Shown: positions 30,801-35,900 of the stretch, in pieces
Numbering within the stretch: position 1 is the stretch's first letter
Layout: each line of letters begins with the position of its first letter
NCBI GenBank assembly: GCA_026874595.1
Contig: CM049314.1
Location: 76,336,300 to 76,400,299 of the forward strand
Reading direction: 5' to 3'
Length of the DNA stretch: 64,000 bases
Source: Sipunculus nudus
Taxonomy: Eukaryota > Annelida > Sipuncula > Golfingiida > Sipunculidae
Program-made: the position numbers and the translations under genes
Notes under the pieces: model-generated
Told to the model about the DNA's origin: nothing
Databases searched by the model: none
Seen by the model: only the letters and a program-made list of their open reading frames with translations

Positions 30801-32290
30801 TGAAACTGCTGATTGGATGATCTCATGTAAACACTCTAAAAAATATAACCAGCTAAAACAAAGATGGCTGCTTATGGAGGGACACATAATATCTGCCAGA
30901 TCATGATAAAGAGACTAAAATGTTGTGAAACATAAACGGGGGATTTAAAGTAAAATTCTTAATTGCCATATTAGGTTGTCACTTCCATATACTGTTTTCT
31001 TGGAAATTATTGAAAAATATAAACTTATAAGCAAATCATCTACAAAAAACAGGTGGACAGCAGGTGGTGAAATGGACTATAATGCCCACTCTTTTAGTAA
31101 AAAGACCTAAAGCTTTATATTAGCGACGCCTGTCGGCCACAGTTTACACTAAATGTACCGGGCCTTTATTTCAGGAAAATCTCTGATGATTCATTATAAC
31201 AAAGAGTTATCTTTTGAGTTTGACTTAATTTGACAAAACTCGTGATTCTAGGCAATCTGTCACCAACCCAGCATGCGCATATAAATGGAAAAATTCGATA
31301 AATAAAATAGGACTAGTCTGAACAATAACATACAATTTGCAGGTATTCTCATTGTTTAACTTAAAAAACCAGAAAATTACTTCTTCGGCATTAAGTAGTA
31401 TGTTATACAGATGATATGCAAGTTAAACAATTATAAGAATATACATAGATGAAAAAGGGTTTTCATATTTCATTTAGGGTCTGAAAACCACGGACAGTGG
31501 CGTTACGTACTACACGTACAGCTGTTACAACATCACAGAAAAACCCTGTGGAATCTGCGAGACAGCGGGAACCACTACCGTACGTACAAATGTTCTCTTA
31601 TAGATTTAATGCACCGTCCTCCTTTTTCAACCTTTCTTTTTTAATACAAAGGTGGTGTTTCGGGGGCTACCTTGTGTTGTCTGGCGCGTTCCTGTTAGGA
31701 CTGCCGATATATTGATACATTGGCAAAATCAAGAGGTCAGATAGATAAGTAAGACAGATAATTTTAAAATTTATTTGTTAATGACATTTTTTGTGTAAAC
31801 TTCTGTATCCAAAATTCACATGGTAATGCTGGTTTATGCCCTTTCTCGGTCCAATGGCAAATGAATTTAGTATATGCCCATTTTGGTTCATAGAGAAATA
31901 ACCTTTATCTATATCCTTTCTTGATCCAGTGCGTAGTGACACTGGTCATTCCTTGACAATTTCTTCAATCAAAATGTTACTCTTAAACTTACTTTATACG
32001 GTGTCAGTAGTTTTAGAGAAAATATGCACCTGTTTGAAATCAACATTTATAGCAAGTTTTAGTTCAGTTCAACTGTTTGCTGAATACTTCAGACCGTTTT
32101 ACAGAAGCAGGGTTGGAATTTCGTAAAGGTTATTGAAATTGATAAATGTCAACACCAGGGCGGGGTTACGTATGGATTCCCGGCCATGGTGCTGCAAATG
32201 TTCTTAATTCGAATGGTGCCTTTATGAAATTCCATACAGGGTACATTGAAATAAATAACATTTTCACTGAACTGATAACATAAGGTTTAT

Positions 32291-32329
<39 letters not shown>

Positions 32330-32929
32330 TTTATATATTATGATATATCTGATATTTGGAAAGCAACCCCTATATCTATGGTTATTGCATTGATTTGCTC
32401 TTAGACCATTTAATAGAAATAATAAACAAAAAAGGGGGTTCAGGTTCTTCATGTATTGGGAATGGGCATGGAATTATTTATGATATATGAAATGTCTAGG
32501 TCCTAAAAATACATATACATATTTGCCAATTATGCACGATAATGGTATGTTGTCATTGAGCCGTCCAAGATAATCCCAATAGTCGTATATGATAAACAAA
32601 CTCTGTTGATTAGATTTGCCAAATATCAGAACATAACTTTGAAGGATCAATACCAGATCAATACTAGACCCAAAATGCAGCACCTTGTTAGTAACTGACG
32701 GGTAATGTTTTAAAAATTAATCCGTTTTTGTGAATACAAATTGAAAATCATGTACGAAATGTAAAGCACATTAATCTGTATGCATTTGTTGTTGTAGGAA
32801 TGTCGCCAGTGCTGCAACACTGCCATGTGTAACAGCCTCCCCTACGGAAGTGAGGCATCGTCGATCATCGTTGGTGGCGCCCCCATATTTATACTGGTTG
32901 CATTACAATGCTTGCTGACTTTAAGTTAA
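313..32929 (+). CDS. Gene A (span): Cys-rich module / LU-domain GPI-anchored protein, 5' incomplete
   Basis: Span of a 35-exon gene; exons A1-A35 are listed separately. The spliced visible CDS is 3,386 nt and stays open to TAA at 32927-32929 (about 1,127 residues). Seen: A1-A32 are all phase 1-1 cassettes, each coding one module with 4 or 6 cysteines (exon 10 only 2). A33-A35 code a Ly6/uPAR domain with terminal CCNTAMCN, then small residues and a hydrophobic C-terminus without a charged cytoplasmic tail, as in GPI-anchor signals. Known: furin-like repeats use the C-x3-C-x2-C...C-x2-C spacing seen in exons 14, 16, 18 and 20-31; LU domains are extracellular. Inferred: an extracellular GPI-linked receptor, adhesion or defence molecule. 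The start codon and signal peptide lie left of the window. Automated annotation could label it 'proprotein convertase 5-like' because of the furin-like repeats, but no protease domain is visible. Ligand and function are unknown. Confidence 0.9.
862..954 (+). CDS. Exon A2, 4-Cys module
   Basis: Acceptor tttcag, donor gtaaag, phase 1-1, 30 residues. C-x11-C-x2-C-x8-C with RYWG; 21 of 30 residues match B2. Confidence 0.9.
955..1588 (+). other. Intron A2-A3 with a possible exon relic at about 1479-1552
   Basis: After an acagTT sequence, the stretch 1479-1552 reads in one frame as an exon-like peptide containing NC, AC, KRYWG and a final SC followed by gttagt, which resembles the RYWG part of exon A2. 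The Cys-bearing frame is off by one relative to the phase-1 rule of all neighbours and B has no counterpart, so I treat it as a decayed exon copy, not a coding exon. The rest is AT-rich with nothing recognisable. Confidence 0.3.
1589..1675 (+). CDS. Exon A3, 4-Cys module
   Basis: Acceptor cttcag, donor gtaagt, phase 1-1, 28 residues. C-x9-C-x2-C-x9-C with MWSSGSC at the end; 20 of 28 residues match B3. Confidence 0.9.
1676..2305 (+). other. Intron A3-A4, nothing recognised
   Basis: 630 bp of AT-rich sequence with homopolymer T runs; I see no gene or repeat in it. Confidence 0.7.
2306..2392 (+). CDS. Exon A4, 4-Cys module
   Basis: Acceptor gttag, donor gtaagt, phase 1-1, 28 residues. VDC start, C-x9-C-x2-C-x10-C, RCRPWKFW core; 20 of 28 residues match B4. 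Confidence 0.9.
2437..2543. repeat. 26-bp tandem repeat, 4 copies
   Basis: Unit ccctgtccccgataggga plus agggaagc, starting at 2437, 2463, 2489 and 2515; the last copy differs by one base. It lies in intron A4 just after the donor site and is GC-rich compared with its surroundings. Confidence 0.95.
2607..2705. repeat. 31-bp tandem repeat, 3 copies
   Basis: Unit begins cgtatgtcattcgtataat and recurs at 2607, 2638 and 2669, in the same intron as the 26-bp repeat. Confidence 0.95.
2856..2951 (+). CDS. Exon A5, 4-Cys module
   Basis: Acceptor cttcag, weak donor gttaat, phase 1-1, 31 residues. NDADCANP start, C-x11-C-x2-C-x9-C, AYW; 24 of about 31 residues match B5. The weak donor is the poorest consensus among A exons. 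Confidence 0.87.
3291..3371 (+). CDS. Exon A6, 4-Cys module (short)
   Basis: Acceptor cctcag, donor gtgagt, phase 1-1, 26 residues. C-x8-C-x2-C-x9-C. ADSQAKC is shared with B6, but B6 has a 5-6 residue expansion before its last Cys. Confidence 0.9.
3397..4598. repeat. 30-bp minisatellite, about 40 copies, intron A6
   Basis: Unit aatcacagaacacctacacg plus gagcatcaac. Copies are nearly identical, with recurrent variants (aaacacag for aatcacag, agcgtc for agcatc). Because 30 is a multiple of 3, long stop-free frames appear on the minus strand with a repeated decapeptide (VDAPCRCSVI). Absent from the matching intron of gene B, so gained or expanded after duplication. Confidence 0.98.
5475..5561 (+). 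CDS. Exon A7, 4-Cys module
   Basis: Acceptor tttcag, donor gtaagt, phase 1-1, 28 residues. C-x10-C-x2-C-x9-C with CEYC and HHIW; only 16 of 28 residues match B7, but CEYC and HH are kept. Confidence 0.9.
5562..6922 (+). repeat. Intron A7-A8 with degenerate dispersed repeat (about 5760-6330)
   Basis: Contains gaccgtccgtccttccgtcc and two related stretches with 'catattta(at)gaggt(c)...ggtcac' at about 6110-6145 and 6255-6285, similar in style to the repeat in intron A30. An A13 run sits at about 6370. No coding potential recognised. Confidence 0.45.
6923..7012 (+). CDS. Exon A8, 4-Cys module
   Basis: Acceptor ttttag, donor gtgagt, phase 1-1, 29 residues. C-x9-C-x2-C-x10-C. One of the most divergent pairs with gene B (B8 has 31 residues). 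Confidence 0.9.
7335..7425. repeat. Dispersed repeat copy 1
   Basis: Shares the core 'gctggatgcacaatg...gtctgattacaattctttgctctgt' with 17145-17195 in intron A16. Same orientation, moderately diverged; class unknown. Confidence 0.55.
7617..7706 (+). CDS. Exon A9, 4-Cys module
   Basis: Acceptor ttttag, donor gtaatg, phase 1-1, 29 residues. C-x8-C-x2-C-x10-C; CPACLGKVYDGSS is identical in B9 (25 of 29 residues match). Confidence 0.92.
8182..8256 (+). CDS. Exon A10, Thr-rich 2-Cys linker module
   Basis: Acceptor cgcag, donor gtgagt, phase 1-1, 24 residues. It opens with ITTTTTQA and holds only two cysteines (C-x12-C) around ENNYGY. The whole layout is conserved in B10, so it is a real, distinct cassette: possibly an O-glycosylated hinge (inference). 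Confidence 0.88.
8257..9053 (+). repeat. Intron A10-A11 with degenerate direct repeat
   Basis: Two related stretches, about 8515-8620 and 8830-8915, share 'gatgggaa../tcggggaa.. acaca(g/a)gt.cagc.tt..aac' and 'agcttcaatggcga' ends. Likely a dispersed repeat; no gene seen. Confidence 0.4.
9054..9149 (+). CDS. Exon A11, 4-Cys module
   Basis: Acceptor caccag, donor gtaagt, phase 1-1, 31 residues. TDN.C, C-x9-C-x2-C-x9-C with RYWNSG; B11 is three residues longer (34) between the first and second Cys. Confidence 0.9.
9180..9209. repeat. (TA)n microsatellite
   Basis: About 15 TA units just inside intron A11. Confidence 0.98.
9906..9986 (+). CDS. Exon A12, 4-Cys module (short)
   Basis: Acceptor acacag, donor gttagt, phase 1-1, 26 residues. 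C-x8-C-x2-C-x9-C; AECNAC and GKYWDGD are shared with B12 (17 of 26). Confidence 0.9.
9987..11048 (+). other. Intron A12-A13
   Basis: 1.06 kb containing the CT/TA microsatellite at 10261-10327; otherwise nothing recognised. Confidence 0.7.
10261..10327. repeat. (CT)19(TA)14 compound microsatellite
   Basis: CT run 10261-10298 followed directly by a TA run. A similar CT-then-TA compound occurs in gene B at 43737-43776 but in a different intron. Confidence 0.98.
11049..11165 (+). CDS. Exon A13, long 4-Cys module
   Basis: Acceptor tttcag, donor gtaagg, phase 1-1, 38 residues, the longest cassette. Spacing C-x9-C-x3-C-x16-C departs from the CxxC core: CESGC instead of C-x2-C. 32 of 38 residues match B13, including the CESGCSKSD block. 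Confidence 0.92.
11166..12775 (+). other. Intron A13-A14, no gene recognised
   Basis: 1.6 kb. Contains a 146-codon open stretch (11378-11818) with no Cys-module character and no good donor. Two related direct segments, 11579-11623 and 11832-11873 (gtatcgaatc.gaa..t...gt.acgct.gg.tta), suggest a degenerate repeat. Confidence 0.5.
12776..12889 (+). CDS. Exon A14, first 6-Cys furin-like module
   Basis: Acceptor tttaag, donor gtaagt, phase 1-1, 37 residues. C-x3-C-x2-C-x13-C-x2-C-x10-C; STAPS.EC and DGY...SGACV are shared with B14 (25 of 37). Confidence 0.9.
12890..14217 (+). other. Intron A14-A15, AT-rich
   Basis: 1.3 kb. A (TA)n run lies at 14144-14177; the rest is very AT-rich, with no gene recognised. 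Confidence 0.7.
14144..14177. repeat. (TA)n microsatellite
   Basis: About 17 TA units, 40 bp before exon A15. Confidence 0.98.
14218..14295 (+). CDS. Exon A15, 4-Cys module (short)
   Basis: Acceptor tttcag, donor gtaagt, phase 1-1, 25 residues. C-x10-C-x2-C-x8-C; CKRPWSSGTCG is identical in B15 (21 of 25). Confidence 0.92.
14296..16014 (+). other. Intron A15-A16, low-complexity
   Basis: 1.7 kb. Irregular 'tcctatattttc' repeats at about 15385-15480, and (AT)28 at 15881-15936. No gene recognised. Confidence 0.65.
15881..15936. repeat. (AT)28 microsatellite
   Basis: Uninterrupted 56-bp AT dinucleotide run, about 80 bp before exon A16. Confidence 0.98.
16015..16116 (+). CDS. Exon A16, 6-Cys furin-like module
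   Basis: Acceptor ttacag, donor gtaaac, phase 1-1, 33 residues. C-x3-C-x2-C-x7-C-x2-C-x12-C; DCVDCSTAGASGCD is identical in B16 (25 of 33). Confidence 0.92.
16117..17418 (+). other. Intron A16-A17 with dispersed repeat copy 2
   Basis: 1.3 kb. 17095-17210 resembles 7335-7425 (shared 'ttggatgcacaatg' and 'gtctgat.acaatt.tttgctctgt'). A short element 'tgtg(a/c)aggtg(a/g)tcctattagtgg' at 16776 also occurs at 14091. No gene recognised. Confidence 0.55.
17419..17496 (+). CDS. Exon A17, 4-Cys module (short)
   Basis: Acceptor ttacag, donor gtaatt, phase 1-1, 25 residues. C-x7-C-x2-C-x11-C; CGANYFL and SDSSCN are shared with B17 (19 of 25). Confidence 0.92.
17960..18118. repeat. Irregular tandem repeat of 'catgatatgaccta'
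   Basis: About eight imperfect units of 15-22 bp built on acatga(t)a(t/c)gacct in intron A17. Likely slippage-derived. Confidence 0.75.
18149..18247 (+). CDS. Exon A18, 6-Cys furin-like module
   Basis: Acceptor ctccag, donor gtaagt, phase 1-1, 32 residues. C-x3-C-x2-C-x8-C-x2-C-x10-C; CSHSSGTTTCTAC is identical in B18 (27 of 32). Confidence 0.93.
18586..18693 (+). CDS. Exon A19, long 4-Cys module
   Basis: Acceptor ttatag, donor gtaagt, phase 1-1, 35 residues. C-x12-C-x2-C-x16-C, as if the second and third Cys of a 6-Cys module were lost. Only one residue differs from B19 (34 of 35). Confidence 0.94.
18963..19058 (+). CDS. Exon A20, 6-Cys furin-like module, identical in B
   Basis: Acceptor ttacag, donor gtaata, phase 1-1, 31 residues. 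C-x3-C-x2-C-x5-C-x2-C-x12-C. Protein identical to B20, with one silent base difference, and both flanking introns align closely. Confidence 0.94.
19559..19654 (+). CDS. Exon A21, 6-Cys furin-like module
   Basis: Acceptor aacag, donor gtgagg, phase 1-1, 31 residues, same spacing as A20; 29 of 31 match B21. Confidence 0.94.
19655..20270 (+). other. Intron A21-A22, nothing recognised
   Basis: 616 bp. The last 70 bp align with the matching end of the B intron; no other feature seen. Confidence 0.7.
20271..20384 (+). CDS. Exon A22, 6-Cys module with CxC core
   Basis: Acceptor tttcag, donor gtagaa, phase 1-1, 37 residues. Spacing C-x6-C-x2-C-x7-C-x1-C-x14-C: the fourth and fifth Cys form CVC instead of CxxC. 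36 of 37 residues match B22. Confidence 0.94.
20801..20896 (+). CDS. Exon A23, 7-Cys module (odd cysteine)
   Basis: Acceptor tttcag, donor gtgagt, phase 1-1, 31 residues. The usual six cysteines plus an extra one in THCF (C22). The next exon has only five, so the unpaired cysteines may bond across modules. 29 of 31 match B23. Confidence 0.94.
21047..21139 (+). CDS. Exon A24, 5-Cys module (odd cysteine)
   Basis: Acceptor tacag, donor gtatgt, phase 1-1, 30 residues. The first Cys of the 6-Cys pattern is replaced by Ser (SASC). Same in B24 (27 of 30). Confidence 0.94.
21400..21495 (+). CDS. Exon A25, 6-Cys furin-like module
   Basis: Acceptor ttttag, donor gtaagt, phase 1-1, 31 residues, C-x4-C-x2-C-x6-C-x2-C-x10-C; CKAGYYVS is typical of furin-like repeats. 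29 of 31 match B25. Confidence 0.94.
21683..21784 (+). CDS. Exon A26, 6-Cys furin-like module
   Basis: Acceptor tccag, donor gtaagt, phase 1-1, 33 residues, C-x5-C-x2-C-x5-C-x2-C-x12-C with GAGKYFDS; 29 of 33 match B26. Confidence 0.94.
22097..22195 (+). CDS. Exon A27, 6-Cys furin-like module
   Basis: Acceptor gacag, donor gtaagt, phase 1-1, 32 residues, C-x3-C-x2-C-x5-C-x2-C-x13-C; GTACDTCAATNM is shared with B27 (27 of 32). Confidence 0.94.
22196..22622 (+). other. Intron A27-A28, nothing recognised
   Basis: 427 bp; no gene or tandem repeat seen. Confidence 0.7.
22623..22715 (+). CDS. Exon A28, 6-Cys furin-like module
   Basis: Acceptor tgtag, donor gtatgt, phase 1-1, 30 residues, C-x3-C-x2-C-x5-C-x2-C-x11-C with NPGYALDSNGAC; 28 of 30 match B28. 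Confidence 0.94.
22716..23170 (+). other. Intron A28-A29
   Basis: 455 bp. Contains a short direct repeat of about 65 bp (near 22832 and 22886: 'gagacc.catagtctgt.ttc.ttgttattttgctg' type). No gene. Confidence 0.55.
23171..23272 (+). CDS. Exon A29, 6-Cys furin-like module
   Basis: Acceptor tttcag, canonical donor gtaagt, phase 1-1, 33 residues, C-x3-C-x2-C-x5-C-x2-C-x14-C. 30 of 33 match B29, whose donor is gcaagt instead. Confidence 0.94.
23273..23596 (+). other. Intron A29-A30, nothing recognised
   Basis: 324 bp; the matching B intron is longer because of a 3 x 129-bp repeat. Confidence 0.7.
23597..23701 (+). CDS. Exon A30, 6-Cys furin-like module
   Basis: Acceptor tacag, donor gtaggt, phase 1-1, 34 residues, C-x3-C-x2-C-x9-C-x2-C-x11-C. 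B30 has one extra residue near the end; CSACSAAADGTVTCS is identical. Confidence 0.93.
23857..25380. mobile_element. Unclassified dispersed repeat inserted in intron A30
   Basis: About 1.5 kb bounded by 'gccctcggcacaaagtggcc' and 'gtgtcgttccgacacatcta'. It contains roughly 180-bp internal units (from about 23943, 24124, 25000 and 25165) that share 'gcaatgc.tgc..atatt/ctggcctgattttggtgt', 'acagatcgagtt.gcgtttcgtccc' and 'aaattttcatga.aaata'. No open reading frame fits a transposase. The matching B intron is only 357 bp and lacks it, so it inserted after duplication or was lost from B. Confidence 0.6.
25604..25708 (+). CDS. Exon A31, 6-Cys furin-like module
   Basis: Acceptor ggtag, donor gtaagt, phase 1-1, 34 residues, C-x6-C-x2-C-x5-C-x2-C-x12-C; 32 of 34 match B31. 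Last 6-Cys module. Confidence 0.93.
25880..27264. repeat. 63-bp satellite, about 22 copies, intron A31
   Basis: Unit tgttcttgtatattcctgaa plus caatcagaattgcgtatatg plus cgtgtaaaatgagtatatac plus taa. From about 26450 onward units alternate between 'aatgagtatatac' and 'aatttgtatatac', together with 'caatcag' and 'caatctg', giving a 126-bp higher-order unit. 63 is divisible by 3, so minus-strand frames of 315 and 391 codons stay open. Missing from gene B (intron 412 bp). Confidence 0.98.
27615..27716 (+). CDS. Exon A32, 4-Cys module before the LU domain
   Basis: Acceptor tgcag, donor gtaaga, phase 1-1, 33 residues, C-x9-C-x2-C-x12-C with CLSYYDRPN and a probable N-glycosylation NGT. Returns to the 4-Cys type. 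25 of 33 match B32. Confidence 0.93.
27838..27869. repeat. (TA)16 microsatellite
   Basis: TA run in intron A32, followed by a shorter TA run. Confidence 0.97.
28165..28262 (+). CDS. Exon A33, first part of the LU domain
   Basis: Acceptor gccag, donor gtagga, phase 1 to 0, 98 nt, 32 residues. ACYHC...DC is the typical LU opening (C-x2-C-x4-C), then two further cysteines. QAPDNTTAL and GLGTTHSCM are shared with B33; NTT is a possible glycosylation site. Confidence 0.92.
28461..30095 (-). mobile_element. 5'-truncated LINE (non-LTR) retrotransposon fragment
   Basis: Minus-strand reading at about 30090-29937 gives reverse transcriptase-like text (HVLHKIGIRGKIYNILKSMY). After a frameshift near 29930, ORF 29938-29207 (243 codons) begins with RQSCMISPLLFTFFMNEL, matching the RQGc.lSPlLFn.f.NdL motif of LINE RTs, and ends with a region typical of their C-termini (RICNYCLKLGE..., NEYHFIIKCPLYNELRDII). 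The catalytic F/YxDD block between these is missing, so an internal deletion is likely and the element is dead. The 3' end is a (GAAT)n tail at 28461-28484. Sits antisense in intron A33; absent from B. Confidence 0.85.
30539..31083. mobile_element. Non-coding TIR element (MITE-like), 545 bp
   Basis: Terminal inverted repeats of 41 bp (30539-30579 and 31043-31083) match at 36 of 41 positions: attatagtcc.tttca.c.cc and ..tgtccacctgttttttg. The ends allow a TA target duplication (TATAGTCC...GGACTATA). No coding capacity. Lies next to the LINE in intron A33 and is absent from the 378-bp B intron. Confidence 0.8.
31478..31579 (+). CDS. Exon A34, middle of the LU domain
   Basis: Acceptor atttag, donor gtacgt, phase 0-0, 34 residues. 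YYTYSCYN, KPCGIC: three cysteines. 20 of 34 match B34; fastest-changing part of the C-terminal domain. Confidence 0.92.
31580..32797 (+). other. Intron A34-A35, nothing recognised
   Basis: 1.2 kb, AT-rich, with a TA run at 32297-32326. No gene or transposon recognised. Confidence 0.7.
32297..32326. repeat. (TA)n microsatellite
   Basis: About 15 TA units in intron A34. Confidence 0.97.
32798..32929 (+). CDS. Exon A35, LU C-terminus and GPI-anchor signal, stop
   Basis: Acceptor ttgtag, phase 0, 43 residues and TAA. ECRQCCNTAMCN carries the LU hallmark CCxxxxCN. Then SLPYGSEASS offers small residues for GPI attachment, followed by a hydrophobic tail (IIVGGAPIFILVALQ) ending within five residues. 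No charged cytoplasmic segment. Confidence 0.95.
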   Translation, partial: ECRQCCNTAMCNSLPYGSEASSIIVGGAPIFILVALQCLLTLS

Positions 32930-32941
32930 TATATCGATGCA

Positions 32942-32947
32942 AATAAA
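32942..32947 (+). promoter_or_regulatory. Candidate polyadenylation signal, gene A
   Basis: AATAAA 13 bases after the stop codon. Further AATAAA copies at 33072 and 33107 are equally possible and would give a 3'UTR of about 150-200 nt. Confidence 0.45.
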
Positions 32948-35900
32948 TGTACTTGATATATGTGTGTGACATTTTGTATGCTAGCATCGCCTGCATGTAC
33001 GGAAAGCGTGGCCTAGCATGATAATTTTAGCAAGAGGGGTTAGAGAAAGAAATGATTTCATCATAAGCGAAAATAAAACCTTTCACTTATTTTGTAATAT
33101 TTGGTAAATAAAACAAAGCAGTAGCATAATTTGGTGGTCCGTTATGTCAGAAATGTTTGCAGTAATGTTGATTACCGTGATTGTACCAAGCTTGCCAATT
33201 GAGTGCACATCTGTTGATATTGCTCATAAAATAAAATAGACAAAGGGTGCAAACAAAGTAAATATTAAGTATCCATTTGTCCACAATGTTCATCTCCTGA
33301 GAGAACTTGAACGGACTCTAGCTCTGACTTTTCCCAGAATCGATTCCAGCTCCGAACGATTTCTTGCTCAATCGTCTGCTTGGACGGAATGTAGTTCCGA
33401 CGTCTGATAGAACGGAGTCTAGCTCCGAGTTTTCAAAGAACGGACACTTGCTAAGACTTTGCGGGAACCGACTCAAGTTCTGAGTTTTTTTAAGAGGACT
33501 CTTCGACTTTTATTCGACATATTTGTATATATGGCGCTATATTAACCTTTCTTCTAGCATAGACCTTCTCAAAAGTTAGTTTACATTAGGGCATAGAATC
33601 TTGGTCATATTTGGAGGCGCATAACTTGAGTAGCCAATATCGCTGAAAACAGTCGAACTGCCGTTGGCAAAGATTTGAATGCCTACGTCGTAACTTGTTT
33701 ATCTGGCACAACAAAGGCAATTATAATCGACACAATGTTAAAAACAGTCACGGCGATAATTCAAGAGTTATGTTTCGAAAACCTAAGAACTCTTCTGTCA
33801 GCCCGTTAAGGGCAAAGCTTGAAAGCAAGATGAGCTTTACACCTCTCTGTGGAAACTAAAAATTAGATCAGCGTGACCTGTAATTTCCAAAATATAGAGA
33901 TACAACTAAGTAAGCTATCATTTGTCAATAACAGGACACATATTGTAACCGAAAGAATAAGGAATCAAAATTATGAAGCGAAAACTCCAGACATCATCTG
34001 CATGCATGTTAACATGGCGCAAATTAGAACTGAAGGACCTATAATCTTCAAACTGCTAACTAACCCAGGAAGGTCCTCTTGTTGGAGCAAAAACTGGGTC
34101 ACCTTGACCCGAATTCCTTGAGTTATGAATCGAAACACTTCAAAAGCAACTGTTCTTCATCAACGGGGCAAAAACTATTACCTTAAAGACCCATGGAGTT
34201 CATACTTGGGAAATGGAACAGTTTTGCAATTACACAAAAAGCGGACAACTAAACGTTAAAATATACTGTGTCTTGTGGTATAAACAACTCAGATTATTTT
34301 TTCATCAGTACATTAACCTATAACTTCGCAGAAACAGCAGGAGCCAGCGCCATCATATTTTATGCAATAATCAGTCACATATCAAATGTTGTCGGACTGA
34401 GCTTTTTGTGGCACCACCTGCATCGACTAGCGTTTTAAGAGGAAAACTTTCAAACCTTCGAAACTCTTCTTCTCCTAAATCATTCAGCCGAATTGTTCAA
34501 TATTTCAAAGAAATGCTCCTAGAGACGAGCCTTCATAAGCTTGTTCAAATGGGTTAGGTTCGAGTTAAAGGAATTTAAATTTAGTCATTTGACCAAATAA
34601 GCGTACTAACATTACAACCTCAGAAACGAAAGGAGCTAGCATCACCAAGTTTCATGCACATATTGGTCACATGAATCATATTTGGAAGTTTGGTTCTTGT
34701 GGCGTCACCTGCACCCACCTGTTTAAAAAAAAACCAAAGACTTTTAATTTTAGCCTCTTTCAGCTTCTACATTAAAAATGCTTTATGATGAAATTGTCGA
34801 GCAGTCTATGGTTTATTGTTTCACTAGATTTTCTCAATTGTATAAGTATAGATTGGGTCAATTGATTTTTGGTAGAGTCATATGAAGCTGAAGTTAGTCT
34901 TGTGGCCAATATAAAACCTATTTCAAATTGAAGGTTGCAATAGTCTTCTTCTACGAAACTGTTGTTTCAATTTCTGTAACAATGTACAAAAATAATTTTA
35001 GGTGGCTTTGTTCAAGTTTACTTCATTGATTTTTGGCAGAATTATTGGACCTTTAACAATTAAAGGACTGTGAAATTCAAAGCTAGTAGATGTATTGTAT
35101 TATTAAACTGAGCTCTTTGGGTATATAAGCAGAGCTTTACAGCTAACATAAATAATCTGTGTCCATTCCAGCTTATGAGTAAGATAAATTCATGAATGAA
35201 ACATGTCTGTATTATGCTTTTGCGTTGAAAAAGCATCTGTTATTATTCTTTACATTCCGATAAACATAAATTTGGCAGCTTGTTAAGAGCATTGTATCTT
35301 TCAGTATGTATAAACAGATTTGGCAAGATGTTAAGATTTAGCCTATCTTTAAATAACTTGGCAGACTGCCAACCATTTCATATACGACGAAAAGTTCAAG
35401 TCTGTATCTATTTAAAGCTTTTGCATTCTGCCAACTGTACCAGATTTTGCAAGAGTTCCCTCAGTGCAGTTGCTGCACCTAGCAAATAGCTTCGCTTTAC
35501 CAGGGACAACTGTGCTCAGCTGAGCTTGTCAGCCCAATGCACCTGACTCTGGAGAAATTTTATGTTTCGGCCTGAAATTTTGGCTTTTCCATGCGTCTTT
35601 AATGGCTTCGTCGTATTCAAGACTGGTAGCGTAACCTACTATAATTCTTTAGTGTATGTCCCTTCTTATTTCTCAGAATTATTGACATATCAGCCTGAAA
35701 TTGTGCATGCCCTTACATTTCGGATCGTTTTGTTGGCGCCACCTTCAATTGTATTTGGGTTTCATGCATCTGCGCACAAACTCAAAAGTGGTTTGCAGTA
35801 TTTGCCTGAAATTTTACATTTGCATACATCATCGATGGCTTTCTCTGACACAAGACTGTTAGCGCCACATACAATCATTTTTGTGTTGCGTACATACACG

